Assembly: GCA_000419545.1 (NCBI GenBank)
Contig: ATTF01000008.1
Coordinates: forward strand, 1 to 43,963
Origin: Candidatus Pelagibacter ubique HIMB058
GTDB lineage: Bacteria > Pseudomonadota > Alphaproteobacteria > Pelagibacterales > Pelagibacteraceae
Reading direction: 5' to 3'
DNA: 43,963 nt
Below, piece by piece: positions 1-9,928 of this stretch. Position 1 is the stretch's first letter, and every line of letters starts with the position of its first letter. The translations under genes and the position numbers were made by a program. The notes under the pieces were generated by a model, which worked only from the letters and a program-made list of their open reading frames with translations, was not told where the DNA came from and searched no databases.

Positions 1-390
1 CAAAGCCGACTCAACATCGTCTGCATCTACAGGTTTAGCAATATAATCGATAGCTCCAGCTTTAACTGCCGCTACAGCTGTAGGTAGATTCCCGTATCCC
101 GTTAACATCACTATTCTGCTCTCTTTTTTATTTTTAGAAAGCTCTTTTACAACATCTAAACCATTGCCATCTTCCAGTCTTAGATCAACACAGGCAAAGC
201 TTGGTGGGGTAGATTTAACTATACTAAGTCCCTCAGCTACTGTTTTGGCCTCTTTTACTTGAAAACCCTTCTTTTCCATAGCTCTTGCAAGCCTTCCTCT
301 TAAAGGATCATCATCGTCCAAAATTAACAGCGATTTGTCGGCAAAGTCTGCCAACTTAAGCTGTTCTGGTAAATTTTTTTGCGATCTCAT
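1..390 (-). CDS. regA: RegA/PrrA/ActR-family response regulator, 3' part missing
   Basis: The first 130 codons were translated from the minus strand; the gene runs off the left edge, so the C-terminal DNA-binding part is outside the window. The receiver domain begins around residue 19 with an acidic cluster LILDDDDPL. The phospho-acceptor is Asp69 in CVDLRLEDGNG, followed by MLTGYGN and the switch lysine in YIAKPVDADDV. LRGRLARAMEKKGF and LRLEDGNGLDVV resemble RegA/PrrA/ActR proteins, which control redox-dependent genes with the kinase RegB. The partner kinase gene lies at 3657-4943 on the same strand. The start is the ATG at 390: a TATAAG hexamer sits six bases upstream and there is no Shine-Dalgarno sequence, so the mRNA may be leaderless. 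Confidence 0.9.
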   Translation of the reverse strand, partial: MRSQKNLPEQLKLADFADKSLLILDDDDPLRGRLARAMEKKGFQVKEAKTVAEGLSIVKSTPPSFACVDLRLEDGNGLDVVKELSKNKKESRIVMLTGYGNLPTAVAAVKAGAIDYIAKPVDADDVESAL

Positions 391-396
391 TTACTA

Positions 397-426
397 CTTA
401 TATGGGCACGATTAGTGTGAATACAA
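397..426 (-). promoter_or_regulatory. predicted regA promoter (leaderless)
   Basis: On the minus strand TTGTAT (421-426), an 18-base spacer and TATAAG (397-402) form a sigma70-like promoter. The -10 element is separated from the regA ATG by only six bases, so initiation is expected at or next to the start codon. It overlaps the leader region of the divergent decarboxylase gene, so the two promoters may interfere. Inference from sequence only. Confidence 0.45.
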
Positions 427-459
427 CAGCTCAGGAAGAGCATTTTTTTCTTTACACTA
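413..459 (+). promoter_or_regulatory. candidate leader stem upstream of decarboxylase
   Basis: Bases 413-421 (TAGTGTGAA) can pair with 451-459 (TTTACACTA) over nine pairs including one G-U. They enclose a small GCTC/GAGC hairpin at 429-432/438-441 that is followed by a T-run. Bases 451-457 can instead pair with GTGTAAA at 525-531, next to the ribosome-binding site, so a switch is possible. An ornithine-decarboxylase leader RNA family (speF) is known in Alphaproteobacteria; I cannot test membership by eye. Confidence 0.3.
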
Positions 460-463
460 TGTC

Positions 464-500
464 AAAAAAACCTTAAACGCGGAAATGTTAAGGTTTTTTT
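464..500 (+). terminator. perfect 13-bp hairpin with T-tract (terminator or attenuator)
   Basis: AAAAAAACCTTAA (464-476) and TTAAGGTTTTTTT (488-500) are exact inverted repeats with an 11-base loop. This has intrinsic-terminator form in both directions, since each arm ends in a homopolymer. It lies between the divergent regA and decarboxylase genes, 54 bases before the decarboxylase start, so it does not terminate an obvious upstream gene on the plus strand. The 3' arm can alternatively pair with AAAAAACCTT at 514-523, which would break the terminator stem. It could be an attenuator, or an insulator if the promoter lies downstream. Confidence 0.6.
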
Positions 501-554
501 TATTAAATTTTTTAAAAAACCTTTGTGTAAACTAACTAACGAGGGACACATGAG

Positions 555-1736
555 ATGGGAAAATTTAAAACAGTTAACGAACTAGTTAACTCATTAAAAC
601 CAGATTATCCCGTATATTGTATACGGCCTAACGAGATAAAAAAATCCGTAAATTTTTTTAAAGAAAATTTTCCAGGAAAAATTCTCTACGCTGTAAAAAC
701 AAATCCTAACGAAAAAATAATTAAACAAATTATTGCTAATGGAATTAACGAATTCGACGTTGCTTCCTTAAATGAAATAAAATTAATTAATAAAATTTAT
801 CCTGAAGCAAAACTTCATTTCATGCATACTATAAAAAGTAAAGAGAGTATTGCATCTGCTTATAATGATTACAATGTAAAAAGTTTTTCATTAGATAGTA
901 AAGATGAACTAAGAAAAATTTTGGATGCTACTAATCAAGCAAAAGATTTAGAACTTTTTGTAAGGATAGCTATTTCGAACGAACATGCAGAAATTGATTT
1001 ATCAAGAAAATTTGGTGCCCTTCCGTCAGAAGCTTTAGGGTTAGTAAGACTTTGTAAACAGTACTCTAAAAAATTAGGAATAAGTTTTCATGTAGGATCT
1101 CAATGTATGCATAAAATTTCTTATTCAAAAGGGATAAAAGAAATAGGAAGCATAATTAAAAAAACAAAAATTATTCCAGATACAATTAATGTAGGTGGTG
1201 GCTTTCCATCCATTTACCCAGATTTAAATCCAGAACCTTTATCAAACTATATGATGGAGATTAAAAAAGAACTAAATAATTTAAAATTAGATAAATTACC
1301 TGAAATTATTTGTGAGCCAGGAAGATCAATAGTAGCTGAAAGTGGCTCTACCATTGTTAAAGTAATTTTGAGAAAGAAAAATAATCTTTACATAAATGAT
1401 GGAACTTATGGATCGCTTTTTGATGCTGGTGCACCAAACTTTGTACTTCCATCAAAAATGATTACAGAAGGAAGAGTTCAATCAAAAAAACTTACTGCGT
1501 TTAGTTTTTTTGGACCAACTTGTGATGGTTTAGATTATATGAAAGGACCTTTCTTACTACCAAACAATATTAAAGAAGGTGATTACATAGAATTAGGTCA
1601 GTTAGGAGCTTACAGCTTAACATTTAGAACTAACTTTAATGGATTCTACTCTAATGAAATTCATGAATTAAGTGACAAACCGATTATGTCCATGTACGAT
1701 GATCTTGATAAAAAAGTTGGATCATTAGTTGCTTAA
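555..1736 (+). CDS. fold-III PLP decarboxylase, ornithine (or lysine) decarboxylase
   Basis: Predicted to decarboxylate L-ornithine to putrescine in the cytoplasm. Visible alanine-racemase-fold signatures are Lys48 in LYAVKTNP (PLP Schiff base), HVGSQ at 179-183, the glycine loop GGGFP at 214-218, EPGRS at 254-258 (phosphate binding) and the C-terminal GPTCDGLD, whose Cys323 and Asp324 are the active-site residues donated across the dimer. At 393 residues it has the length of bacterial and eukaryotic-type ODCs rather than biosynthetic arginine decarboxylases (about 650). The start is the ATG with GAGGGA eight bases upstream; the ATG at 550 is out of frame. It is the first gene of a three-gene operon: its TAA overlaps the next ATG. 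Lysine or dual specificity cannot be excluded. Confidence 0.88.
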   Translation: MGKFKTVNELVNSLKPDYPVYCIRPNEIKKSVNFFKENFPGKILYAVKTNPNEKIIKQIIANGINEFDVASLNEIKLINKIYPEAKLHFMHTIKSKESIASAYNDYNVKSFSLDSKDELRKILDATNQAKDLELFVRIAISNEHAEIDLSRKFGALPSEALGLVRLCKQYSKKLGISFHVGSQCMHKISYSKGIKEIGSIIKKTKIIPDTINVGGGFPSIYPDLNPEPLSNYMMEIKKELNNLKLDKLPEIICEPGRSIVAESGSTIVKVILRKKNNLYINDGTYGSLFDAGAPNFVLPSKMITEGRVQSKKLTAFSFFGPTCDGLDYMKGPFLLPNNIKEGDYIELGQLGAYSLTFRTNFNGFYSNEIHELSDKPIMSMYDDLDKKVGSLVA

Positions 1737-2785
1737 TGGAAAAAAAAGGTAGTCCAAATATTGGACATAATAAAAAATCTCTTCTCAATTCTCCGGTAGA
1801 GCACATCGATATCAAATCATTTGATGCACGGAAAATTATTGAAAGCATGGGTAAGATGTCTTTTACTTCAAGAGATACTGCTAGAGCAGCGGCAATTTAT
1901 AATGAAATGTTGGGTGATAAAGATTGCTCAATATTTCTCACTTTAGCTGGTTCTACCTCAGCAGGTGGATGTATGGATCTTTACACTGATTTAGTAAAAC
2001 ATAACATGGTTGATGCTATAGTGGCCACAGGAGCGTCTATAATTGACATGGATTTCTTTGAAGCGTTGGGTTTTAAACATTACCAAGGATCTCAATTTGA
2101 AGATGATACTAAACTTCGTAATAACTATATTGATAGAATTTATGACACATATATAGATGAAGAAGAGTTGCAGGCGTGCGATCAAACGATATGTGATGTG
2201 GCTAACTCATTAAAACCAAAAGCCTATACTTCAAGGGAGTTTATTAAAGAATTAGGAAAATTTTTAAAAACTAATTCTAAGAAAAAAGGTTCTTTGATTG
2301 AAACTGCATACGATAATAATGTTCCAATATTCTGTCCTGCATTCACTGATAGTTCTGCCGGTTTTGGTTTAGTAATGCATCAAGAACAAAATCCAGATAA
2401 ACATATCACTATAGACTCCATAAGAGAGTTTAGAGAATTAACAGAAATTAAACTACAATCTAAACAATCAGGACTATTAATGATAGGTGGGGGTGTGCCT
2501 AAAAATTTTATTCAAGACACTGTCGTTTGTGCTGAACTTTTAGGGAAAAAAGTCGACATGCATAAATATGCAATTCAAATTACTGTAGCGGATACACGTG
2601 ATGGTGCTTGTAGTAGTTCTACCCTAAAGGAAGCAAGCTCGTGGGGTAAAGTTGATATTACAAAAGAGCAAATGGTTTTTGCAGAAGCAACTAGTGTGTT
2701 ACCTTTAATTGCAAGTGATGCCTATCACCGTGAAAACTGGAAAAAAAGAGATAAAAGAAATTTCTCTAATATTTTTAAATCTTAA
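1736..2785 (+). CDS. deoxyhypusine synthase-family protein, probable homospermidine synthase
   Basis: The whole protein (349 aa) resembles NAD-dependent deoxyhypusine synthases. It has LTLAGSTSAGG near 69-78, VATGAS at 96-101, CPAFTDSS at 200-207, IGGGVPKNF at 250-258, and above all SSWGKV with Lys305, which aligns with the lysine that carries the aminobutyl intermediate in eukaryotic enzymes. Bacteria have no eIF5A, so protein modification is not the expected role. Family knowledge indicates that bacterial relatives can transfer the aminobutyl group to putrescine, giving sym-homospermidine. The flanking ODC and agmatinase genes, which both make putrescine, support this. The gene overlaps its upstream neighbour by one base (TAATG) and ends directly before the next ATG. 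The exact substrate is inference. Confidence 0.85.
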   Translation: MEKKGSPNIGHNKKSLLNSPVEHIDIKSFDARKIIESMGKMSFTSRDTARAAAIYNEMLGDKDCSIFLTLAGSTSAGGCMDLYTDLVKHNMVDAIVATGASIIDMDFFEALGFKHYQGSQFEDDTKLRNNYIDRIYDTYIDEEELQACDQTICDVANSLKPKAYTSREFIKELGKFLKTNSKKKGSLIETAYDNNVPIFCPAFTDSSAGFGLVMHQEQNPDKHITIDSIREFRELTEIKLQSKQSGLLMIGGGVPKNFIQDTVVCAELLGKKVDMHKYAIQITVADTRDGACSSSTLKEASSWGKVDITKEQMVFAEATSVLPLIASDAYHRENWKKRDKRNFSNIFKS

Positions 2786-3667
2786 ATGAAATACCTTAGT
2801 CCTAAAAAAGGTTTCTTAGGTATTGACGCTGAGCAATCTAAATCTCCTCAAGTAATAGTAGTTCCATTTGGTCTGGAAAAAACTGTAAGTTATGGAGGGG
2901 GTACAAAAAATGGCCCAAAAGAAATTATTAAAGCTTCTCATCAGGTGGAATTGTTTGATGAAGAACTTAATAAAGAACCTTATAAAGAAATAGGAATTAA
3001 GACATTAAAACCTTTTTCAATTAAGAACAAAATAAGGAGTGCTCTAGACCAATTATCAAAAATTAATGAAGATATTCTCTCAAGTGAAAAATTTCCTTTA
3101 GTTTTTGGTGGAGAGCACTCTATAACGCCTGGATCTATCAAACCTTTTGCAAAAAAATACGATGAAATAACACTCCTACATTTTGATGCGCATGCTGATT
3201 TAAGAGAAAGCTATCAAGGTGAAAAGTTTTCGCATGCTTCGGCTATTAAGAGATGTTTAGATTATAAAAACCTAAAAGTAGTCTCGTTTGGTATTAGAAA
3301 TTTATCTAAAGAAGAAATGGATTTTTATAATGATAATAGAGATAGAATTGAAATATTTTGGGGAAAAGACAAGCAAACATGGGATTTATCTCTGTTAGAT
3401 AAATTTTTTAAAAATAAAAATGTTTATATTACATTTGATGTAGATGGATTTGACGCAAGCATAATGCCAGCAACAGGTACACCCGAACCAGGGGGAATGC
3501 TTTGGGAAGATGTCTTGCCTATAATAAAAAAAGTTTGCCAGATTTCAAATGTTGTTGGTGCCGATATAAATGAGTTAGCTCCAATTAAAAATTTTGACTC
3601 GTATAATTTTCTTGTTGCTAAATTAGCTTATAAAATTATTTCTTATTCTTTTGAATTTAAGAATTAA
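2786..3667 (+). CDS. speB: agmatinase / ureohydrolase family
   Basis: A 293-residue ureohydrolase expected to release urea from agmatine, giving putrescine. Both manganese sites are intact: His111 in FGGEHSIT, Asp134-His136-Asp138 in LHFDAHADLR, and Asp218 and Asp220 in FDVDGFDASIMPA. TGTPEPGG follows, as in agmatinases. It starts at the ATG immediately after the upstream stop codon, with no gap. No arginine decarboxylase is in the window, so the source of agmatine is not shown; guanidinobutyrase or a related amidinohydrolase activity is possible. The last 11 bases overlap the 3' end of the convergent regB gene. Confidence 0.85.
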   Translation: MKYLSPKKGFLGIDAEQSKSPQVIVVPFGLEKTVSYGGGTKNGPKEIIKASHQVELFDEELNKEPYKEIGIKTLKPFSIKNKIRSALDQLSKINEDILSSEKFPLVFGGEHSITPGSIKPFAKKYDEITLLHFDAHADLRESYQGEKFSHASAIKRCLDYKNLKVVSFGIRNLSKEEMDFYNDNRDRIEIFWGKDKQTWDLSLLDKFFKNKNVYITFDVDGFDASIMPATGTPEPGGMLWEDVLPIIKKVCQISNVVGADINELAPIKNFDSYNFLVAKLAYKIISYSFEFKN

Positions 3668-4943
3668 CTAAATTTTTAGGATTCCAACTAATAATTACTA
3701 AAGCACCCCCTAAATCATTATTGCTTCGAAACAATAATTTTGCTCCTTGTTTTTCTAGTAATGTTTTTCCTAAAAACGTTCCAAGACCTAATCCAGAGTT
3801 TGAATTTAACTCTGTAGATTTAGATTTTATATAAGGTTCTCCAATTTTTTTTATAATATCATCAGGAATACCTGGGCCATCATCATTAATCTTGATTTCT
3901 ATTTTTTCAAGATCACTCACTAAATTAATTTTAACTCTACTTTTAGAAAATTTTACGGCATTACCAATAAAGTTTCTTAATCCATAAATAATTTCAGGGG
4001 TTCGCTCAATATTTATTTTATTATTATCATCGTTTGAGACTAGTTCTATTTTTTTGGAAGAGGTTTCCTTAAATGAATCAATAATTTCCTCAAGCAAATC
4101 TTCTAATTTTATAGAACTTAAAAATATATCTTCTTCAATTTGTTTTTTTGATATTTGTTTTAAAATTTCACTACATCTTTTTGTTTGGCTTATTAATAGA
4201 TCAATGTCTTTAGAGACATCTTTGTTATCTCCAATTTCTTTTTTAAGTTCTTTTGCAACAACAGCAATAGTTGCAAGTGGGGTGCCTAAAGAGTGGGCTG
4301 CAGCAGCTGCTTGACCACCTAAGGACTCGAGTTCATATTCTTTGGCTATTACCTCTTGTAATTTATTTAATGCCTCTGATCTTTTTTTAGTTTCGCCAGC
4401 AAATCGAATTCCAAAGTAACTTAAAAATATTAATCCAATTAAAATAGAAATCAATATTCCGAATTTATAAAAACTTGGTACGTTAAAATTTTCAACTAAA
4501 AGGCCAGGCAACGGTAAATAATAATGTGTTAACGTAAAAAGAATTAAGGAAGTTATAAATCCTAAAATGATTGTGGTGCCCATGCTTAAAAAAGTTGAAG
4601 AGACTATTGCAGGTATTATTAGTAAAATGGAGAATGGATTAAAAATTCCACCCGTTAGATACAAAAGAATAGCTAGCTGAAAAAGATCATATAATAAAAA
4701 TAAAGATGCATAGGTGTCTTTTAATTGATTGGCCTTAACTTTAAATTGAAGATAAAGATTAGTTATCAAACCAATAAAAATTACTATTAAACTGGCCTTT
4801 ATTGGAAACTCTAGGTTCAGGTAAAAAAAGACTATATTTATCGCGATAAATTGGCCTATTATCGCAATATATCTTAAGATTGTTAGAGTGCTTTTATCTA
4901 AGTTTAGATTCTCTTTTGTTCTAAAGAGAGTAGAAAAATCCAT
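3657..4943 (-). CDS. regB: RegB/PrrB/ActS redox sensor histidine kinase
   Basis: A 428-residue membrane kinase. The N-terminal half (about 20-180) has six hydrophobic segments. The heptapeptide GGIFNPF (98-104) matches the ubiquinone-sensing GGxxNPF motif of RegB. The H-box AAAHSLGTPLATIAVVAKEL carries the phosphorylated His217, and Cys257 in TKRCSEIL lies exactly 40 residues later, the same spacing as the redox-active Cys265 to His225 in Rhodobacter RegB. The ATPase domain has Asn328 (NFIGNAVKFS), NDDGPGIP (353-360) and SGLGLGTFLG. It should phosphorylate RegA according to quinone and thiol redox state. The gene starts four bases after gyrB, suggesting cotranscription, and overlaps the convergent agmatinase gene by 11 bases. 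Confidence 0.93.
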   Translation of the reverse strand: MDFSTLFRTKENLNLDKSTLTILRYIAIIGQFIAINIVFFYLNLEFPIKASLIVIFIGLITNLYLQFKVKANQLKDTYASLFLLYDLFQLAILLYLTGGIFNPFSILLIIPAIVSSTFLSMGTTIILGFITSLILFTLTHYYLPLPGLLVENFNVPSFYKFGILISILIGLIFLSYFGIRFAGETKKRSEALNKLQEVIAKEYELESLGGQAAAAAHSLGTPLATIAVVAKELKKEIGDNKDVSKDIDLLISQTKRCSEILKQISKKQIEEDIFLSSIKLEDLLEEIIDSFKETSSKKIELVSNDDNNKINIERTPEIIYGLRNFIGNAVKFSKSRVKINLVSDLEKIEIKINDDGPGIPDDIIKKIGEPYIKSKSTELNSNSGLGLGTFLGKTLLEKQGAKLLFRSNNDLGGALVIISWNPKNLVNS

Positions 4944-4947
4944 TTAA

Positions 4948-7029
<2,082 letters not shown>

Positions 7030-7138
7030 TCATTTTTTTGTCTTAAGATAAAACAGCTACTGACCACGATGACTTAGAATGATGGAGTATCAACAATTCT
7101 AGGGCAAAAAATAAATTTTATTATAAATTATGAAAATC

Positions 7139-8251
7139 TTAGATTTTCATTGGCATTATAACGTAATAACTATTTTTATCCGAAAGATCTTCTATCAGAA
7201 CAGGTGAAACTGAATCTTTTAAATTAATTTTTAAATTTTTATCTTCAATTTCAGATGCAATATCTATTAAATATTTTGAATTGAAGCTTATATTTAAATT
7301 GTCAGAGCTAAATTCGGCTTTTATTTTTTCATTACCATCTCCAGAGTTGGCGCTATTGACTGATAGTTGAACATTATCCTTATTGATTGCCAATTTTACA
7401 CCTTCTTTTCTATCTAAAGAAACACTCGCCACTCTTTCGATTGAGCTTACAAAATCCTTTGATGGAACAGTTAATATTTTATCATTTGATGTAGGGACAA
7501 CTTTTTTATAATCAGGGAACTTTCCGTCTATTACTTTTGAAATTAGCTTCATTTTACCGAGTGTAAATTTAATTTTATTCTCACTTGATTGCATTGTTAA
7601 TTGATCTGAAGTTTCGGCTAATAACGAACATAACTGAAAAACTGTTTTTCTAGGTAAAATTAGAGAATTGAAGTCATTTTTATCAATTTCTAAACTACTT
7701 GAAGAAAGTCGATGGCTGTCAGTAGCAACACCAGTTAAAAATTGCCTTCCATGAGCTTCTGTCAAATGAAGAAAAATTCCATTTAAATAATGCCTAGTGT
7801 CATCATTAGATATCGAAATTTTAGTTTTATTTAATAGTTTTAAAAATCTACTGTTATTTAGTGAAATTTCATGTCCTTCAAATTCATCTGCAAAAGTTGG
7901 AAAGTTATCCGTTGGTAAACAAAGTAAATTAAAGTCTGAATTATCACTTTTAAGGCTAAGTTTATTCTCAGATTTTAACTCAAAGTTTAATTCTGAATTA
8001 GATGAAATCTTTCTTAAAATATCATAGAGAATAGCCGCAGATGTTGTTGTGCTTCCTTCATTAACTATTTTTACATCATGAATTTCATCATAAAATATAA
8101 TATCTAGATCAGTAGCAACTATTGATAGTTTTTTATCTTTTAACTGTAGTAAAACGTTAGAAAGAATTGGAAGAGTATTTTTTTTCTCAACAACGCCTTG
8201 TACAAAATTTAATGATTTTAATAGAACGTCTCTTTTAACTGAGAATTGCAT
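7139..8251 (-). CDS. dnaN: DNA polymerase III beta sliding clamp
   Basis: Ring-shaped processivity clamp for the replicative polymerase. The 370 residues match the normal length. The start MQFSVKRDVLLKSLNFVQGV and the following KNTLPILSNVLL are typical of the first clamp domain. LTGVATDSHRLS marks the second domain, and the protein ends in YYVIMPMKI, the usual C-terminal motif that helps form the ligand pocket. It starts four bases after the dnaA stop codon, so the two are almost certainly cotranscribed. gyrB follows after a 130-base gap. Confidence 0.95.
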   Translation of the reverse strand: MQFSVKRDVLLKSLNFVQGVVEKKNTLPILSNVLLQLKDKKLSIVATDLDIIFYDEIHDVKIVNEGSTTTSAAILYDILRKISSNSELNFELKSENKLSLKSDNSDFNLLCLPTDNFPTFADEFEGHEISLNNSRFLKLLNKTKISISNDDTRHYLNGIFLHLTEAHGRQFLTGVATDSHRLSSSSLEIDKNDFNSLILPRKTVFQLCSLLAETSDQLTMQSSENKIKFTLGKMKLISKVIDGKFPDYKKVVPTSNDKILTVPSKDFVSSIERVASVSLDRKEGVKLAINKDNVQLSVNSANSGDGNEKIKAEFSSDNLNISFNSKYLIDIASEIEDKNLKINLKDSVSPVLIEDLSDKNSYYVIMPMKI

Positions 8252-8255
8252 TTAT

Positions 8256-9647
8256 TTATTGTTCTAAAAGTAAGCTTTTAATCTGATTAATATTTTTCTT
8301 CATTTCATCATCTTGTTCAGATAATCGTGTAATTGTCTTAACAGCGTGTATGACTGTCGTGTGGTCTCTATTAGCAAATCTTCTTCCTATTTCTGGTAGA
8401 GATCTAGTTGTCATCTTTTTTGCCAGATACATTGCTATTTGTCTTGGTCTTGCAAGCGGTCTTGATCTTCGTTGAGACAGCATTTCGCTTAAAGCTATGT
8501 TAAAAAAGTTTGAAACAACGTTTTGTATTTTATCTACGGTGATAACTCTTATCTGACTGAAGACATCTCTTAAGATATTTTTGCAGTCGTTAATTGTAAG
8601 TTCTTTATTATGAACTCTACTAAAAGCGATTACTCTATTAAGTACACCAATAAGCTCCCTAATATTTGTCTTACTTTCAGTTGCAATATAATTAATGACA
8701 TCCTCGCTCAATTTAATATTTTCTTTAAATTGATTTTGTATCTCTTCTATTTTCTTTTTAATTATTTTTATTTTTAATTCTAAATCAGGGAGATCGATAT
8801 CTACAACTAGTCCACCAGCTAATCTTGATTTAATTCTATCTTGCACTCTATCTAGTTTCATTGGGGATCTATCTGCAGATATTATAATTTGAGAACCTTT
8901 GTCTATTAGACTATTGAATGTATGAAAAAACTCTTCTTGTAAGCTTTCTTTTCCACTTATAAATTGAATGTCATCTATTATAAAAACTGAGGATTTTCTA
9001 AAAAAATCCTTAAAATTAACCATGTCGTTCTTCTTTATGGATTTAATAAAATGATACATAAATCTCTCTGCAGAAATAAACATTACATTGTTATTATTCT
9101 GTAATTTTAAGCCGATAGCATTTAATAAATGGGTTTTTCCTAGACCTACACCTCCACAAATGTATAGCGGGTTGTATCTTGCAATATGCTCGCATACTTT
9201 TTTAGAGTAAGACAACGCAATATCATTGCTTTTTCCCTCTATAAAACTATCAAAATTTAGATTTGGGTTTAGTCTATTGTAATTAAGAATTGAGTCTTTG
9301 ATCTCTGTCACTTTATTTAGCTCATTGATCTTTAAATACTCTTGGTTTTGCTTATTATCCTCGATTATTTTGAACTCAATTCTATTTAAGCTTAATTTAA
9401 AGCTTTTTACTTGTTCTAAAATTTTATCTAAGTACCTTGATACGATCCAATCTCTAAAAAACCTAGTAGGGACTCCTAAAATTAAATAGTCATTATATTC
9501 TTTAACAAGAGATATTTTTTGTAACCAGCTATTATAAACCTCTGTTCCAAAAGTTTTTTTAAAGGTGGCTTGTATGTCTTCCCAGTTTAACGTTTTTTCT
9601 TCTTCAGAAATAAAAGCGTTTTGTTTTTTTGTAATATTGTTTTCCAT
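8256..9647 (-). CDS. dnaA: chromosomal replication initiator DnaA
   Basis: AAA+ ATPase that binds DnaA boxes and melts the origin. Domain I covers roughly 20-90 (NWEDIQATFKKTFG), followed by a short linker. Domain III has the Walker A GGVGLGKT (165-172), Walker B IIDDIQF (223-229) and the arginine-rich RLAGGLVVDI region. Domain IV near 400-445 has the DnaA signature RPRQIAMYLAKKM and FANRDHTTVIHAV, the helix-turn-helix that reads DnaA boxes. The 463-residue length is normal. It heads the dnaA-dnaN-(gyrB-regB) run. A candidate promoter lies within the 281-base gap upstream. Confidence 0.95.
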   Translation of the reverse strand: MENNITKKQNAFISEEEKTLNWEDIQATFKKTFGTEVYNSWLQKISLVKEYNDYLILGVPTRFFRDWIVSRYLDKILEQVKSFKLSLNRIEFKIIEDNKQNQEYLKINELNKVTEIKDSILNYNRLNPNLNFDSFIEGKSNDIALSYSKKVCEHIARYNPLYICGGVGLGKTHLLNAIGLKLQNNNNVMFISAERFMYHFIKSIKKNDMVNFKDFFRKSSVFIIDDIQFISGKESLQEEFFHTFNSLIDKGSQIIISADRSPMKLDRVQDRIKSRLAGGLVVDIDLPDLELKIKIIKKKIEEIQNQFKENIKLSEDVINYIATESKTNIRELIGVLNRVIAFSRVHNKELTINDCKNILRDVFSQIRVITVDKIQNVVSNFFNIALSEMLSQRRSRPLARPRQIAMYLAKKMTTRSLPEIGRRFANRDHTTVIHAVKTITRLSEQDDEMKKNINQIKSLLLEQ

Positions 9648-9670
9648 GTAGAAAGTTTTAAAGAAAGCCT

Positions 9671-9699
9671 TATAAACTCCCTTTTAAAAATATTTGCAA
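9671..9699 (-). promoter_or_regulatory. predicted dnaA promoter
   Basis: On the minus strand TTGCAA (9694-9699), a 17-base spacer and TTTATA (9671-9676) form a plausible sigma70-type promoter. Transcription would begin about 17 bases before the dnaA ATG. The -10 match is imperfect, so this is a moderate call. Confidence 0.4.
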
Positions 9700-9863
9700 G
9701 AATTATTTATATATTTCAAAAAAAAAACTTAACTGAGTTGTATAACTAACGTTAAGATAGAATTATTTTTTTTGAATTAAATTAAAAATAGAATTTAAAT
9801 TTTTTTTTAAATTAAGAATTTTTTTTAAATGCAACTAAACAATTATTCTTTCTATATTTTGAC

Positions 9864-9889
9864 GAACTAATCTATATATAGATTAGTTC
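9864..9889. repeat. perfect 26-bp palindrome downstream of rpsT
   Basis: Two 13-base arms, GAACTAATCTATA and its exact complement, meet with no spacer. It begins 40 bases after the rpsT stop codon, so as RNA it could cap the rpsT 3' end; the U-tract beyond it is poor for an intrinsic terminator. It could instead be a protein-binding site upstream of dnaA. No second copy was noticed in the window. Confidence 0.6.
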
Positions 9890-9928
9890 ATTTTTAATGA
9901 ATCAACTTTAAATTGTGATTGAAAATTA

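Larger units (their letters stand above)
9648..9928. other. AT-rich gap between dnaA and rpsT; unproven oriC candidate
   Basis: The longest gene-free stretch in the window, extremely AT-rich with several A and T runs. An inverted repeat AATTTAAA/TTTAAATT (9792-9799/9806-9813) has a T6 loop, and there is a long perfect palindrome at 9864-9889. I found no good match to the DnaA box TTATNCACA on either strand; the nearest, around GTTGTATAAC, misses at least two positions. In several Alphaproteobacteria the origin lies near hemE rather than beside dnaA, so origin function is only a possibility. Confidence 0.3.

Noticed and set aside
459-535. Two tiny reading frames in the decarboxylase leader (459-476, MSKKP; 485-535, 16 codons) as possible leader peptides.
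   Set aside because: Neither has a convincing ribosome-binding site, and neither resembles the enterobacterial SpeFL peptide. Short frames are frequent by chance in AT-rich DNA; they are kept only as a possibility.
9648-9928. Calling this gap the chromosomal origin.
   Set aside because: No DnaA box was found, and alphaproteobacterial origins are often away from dnaA.
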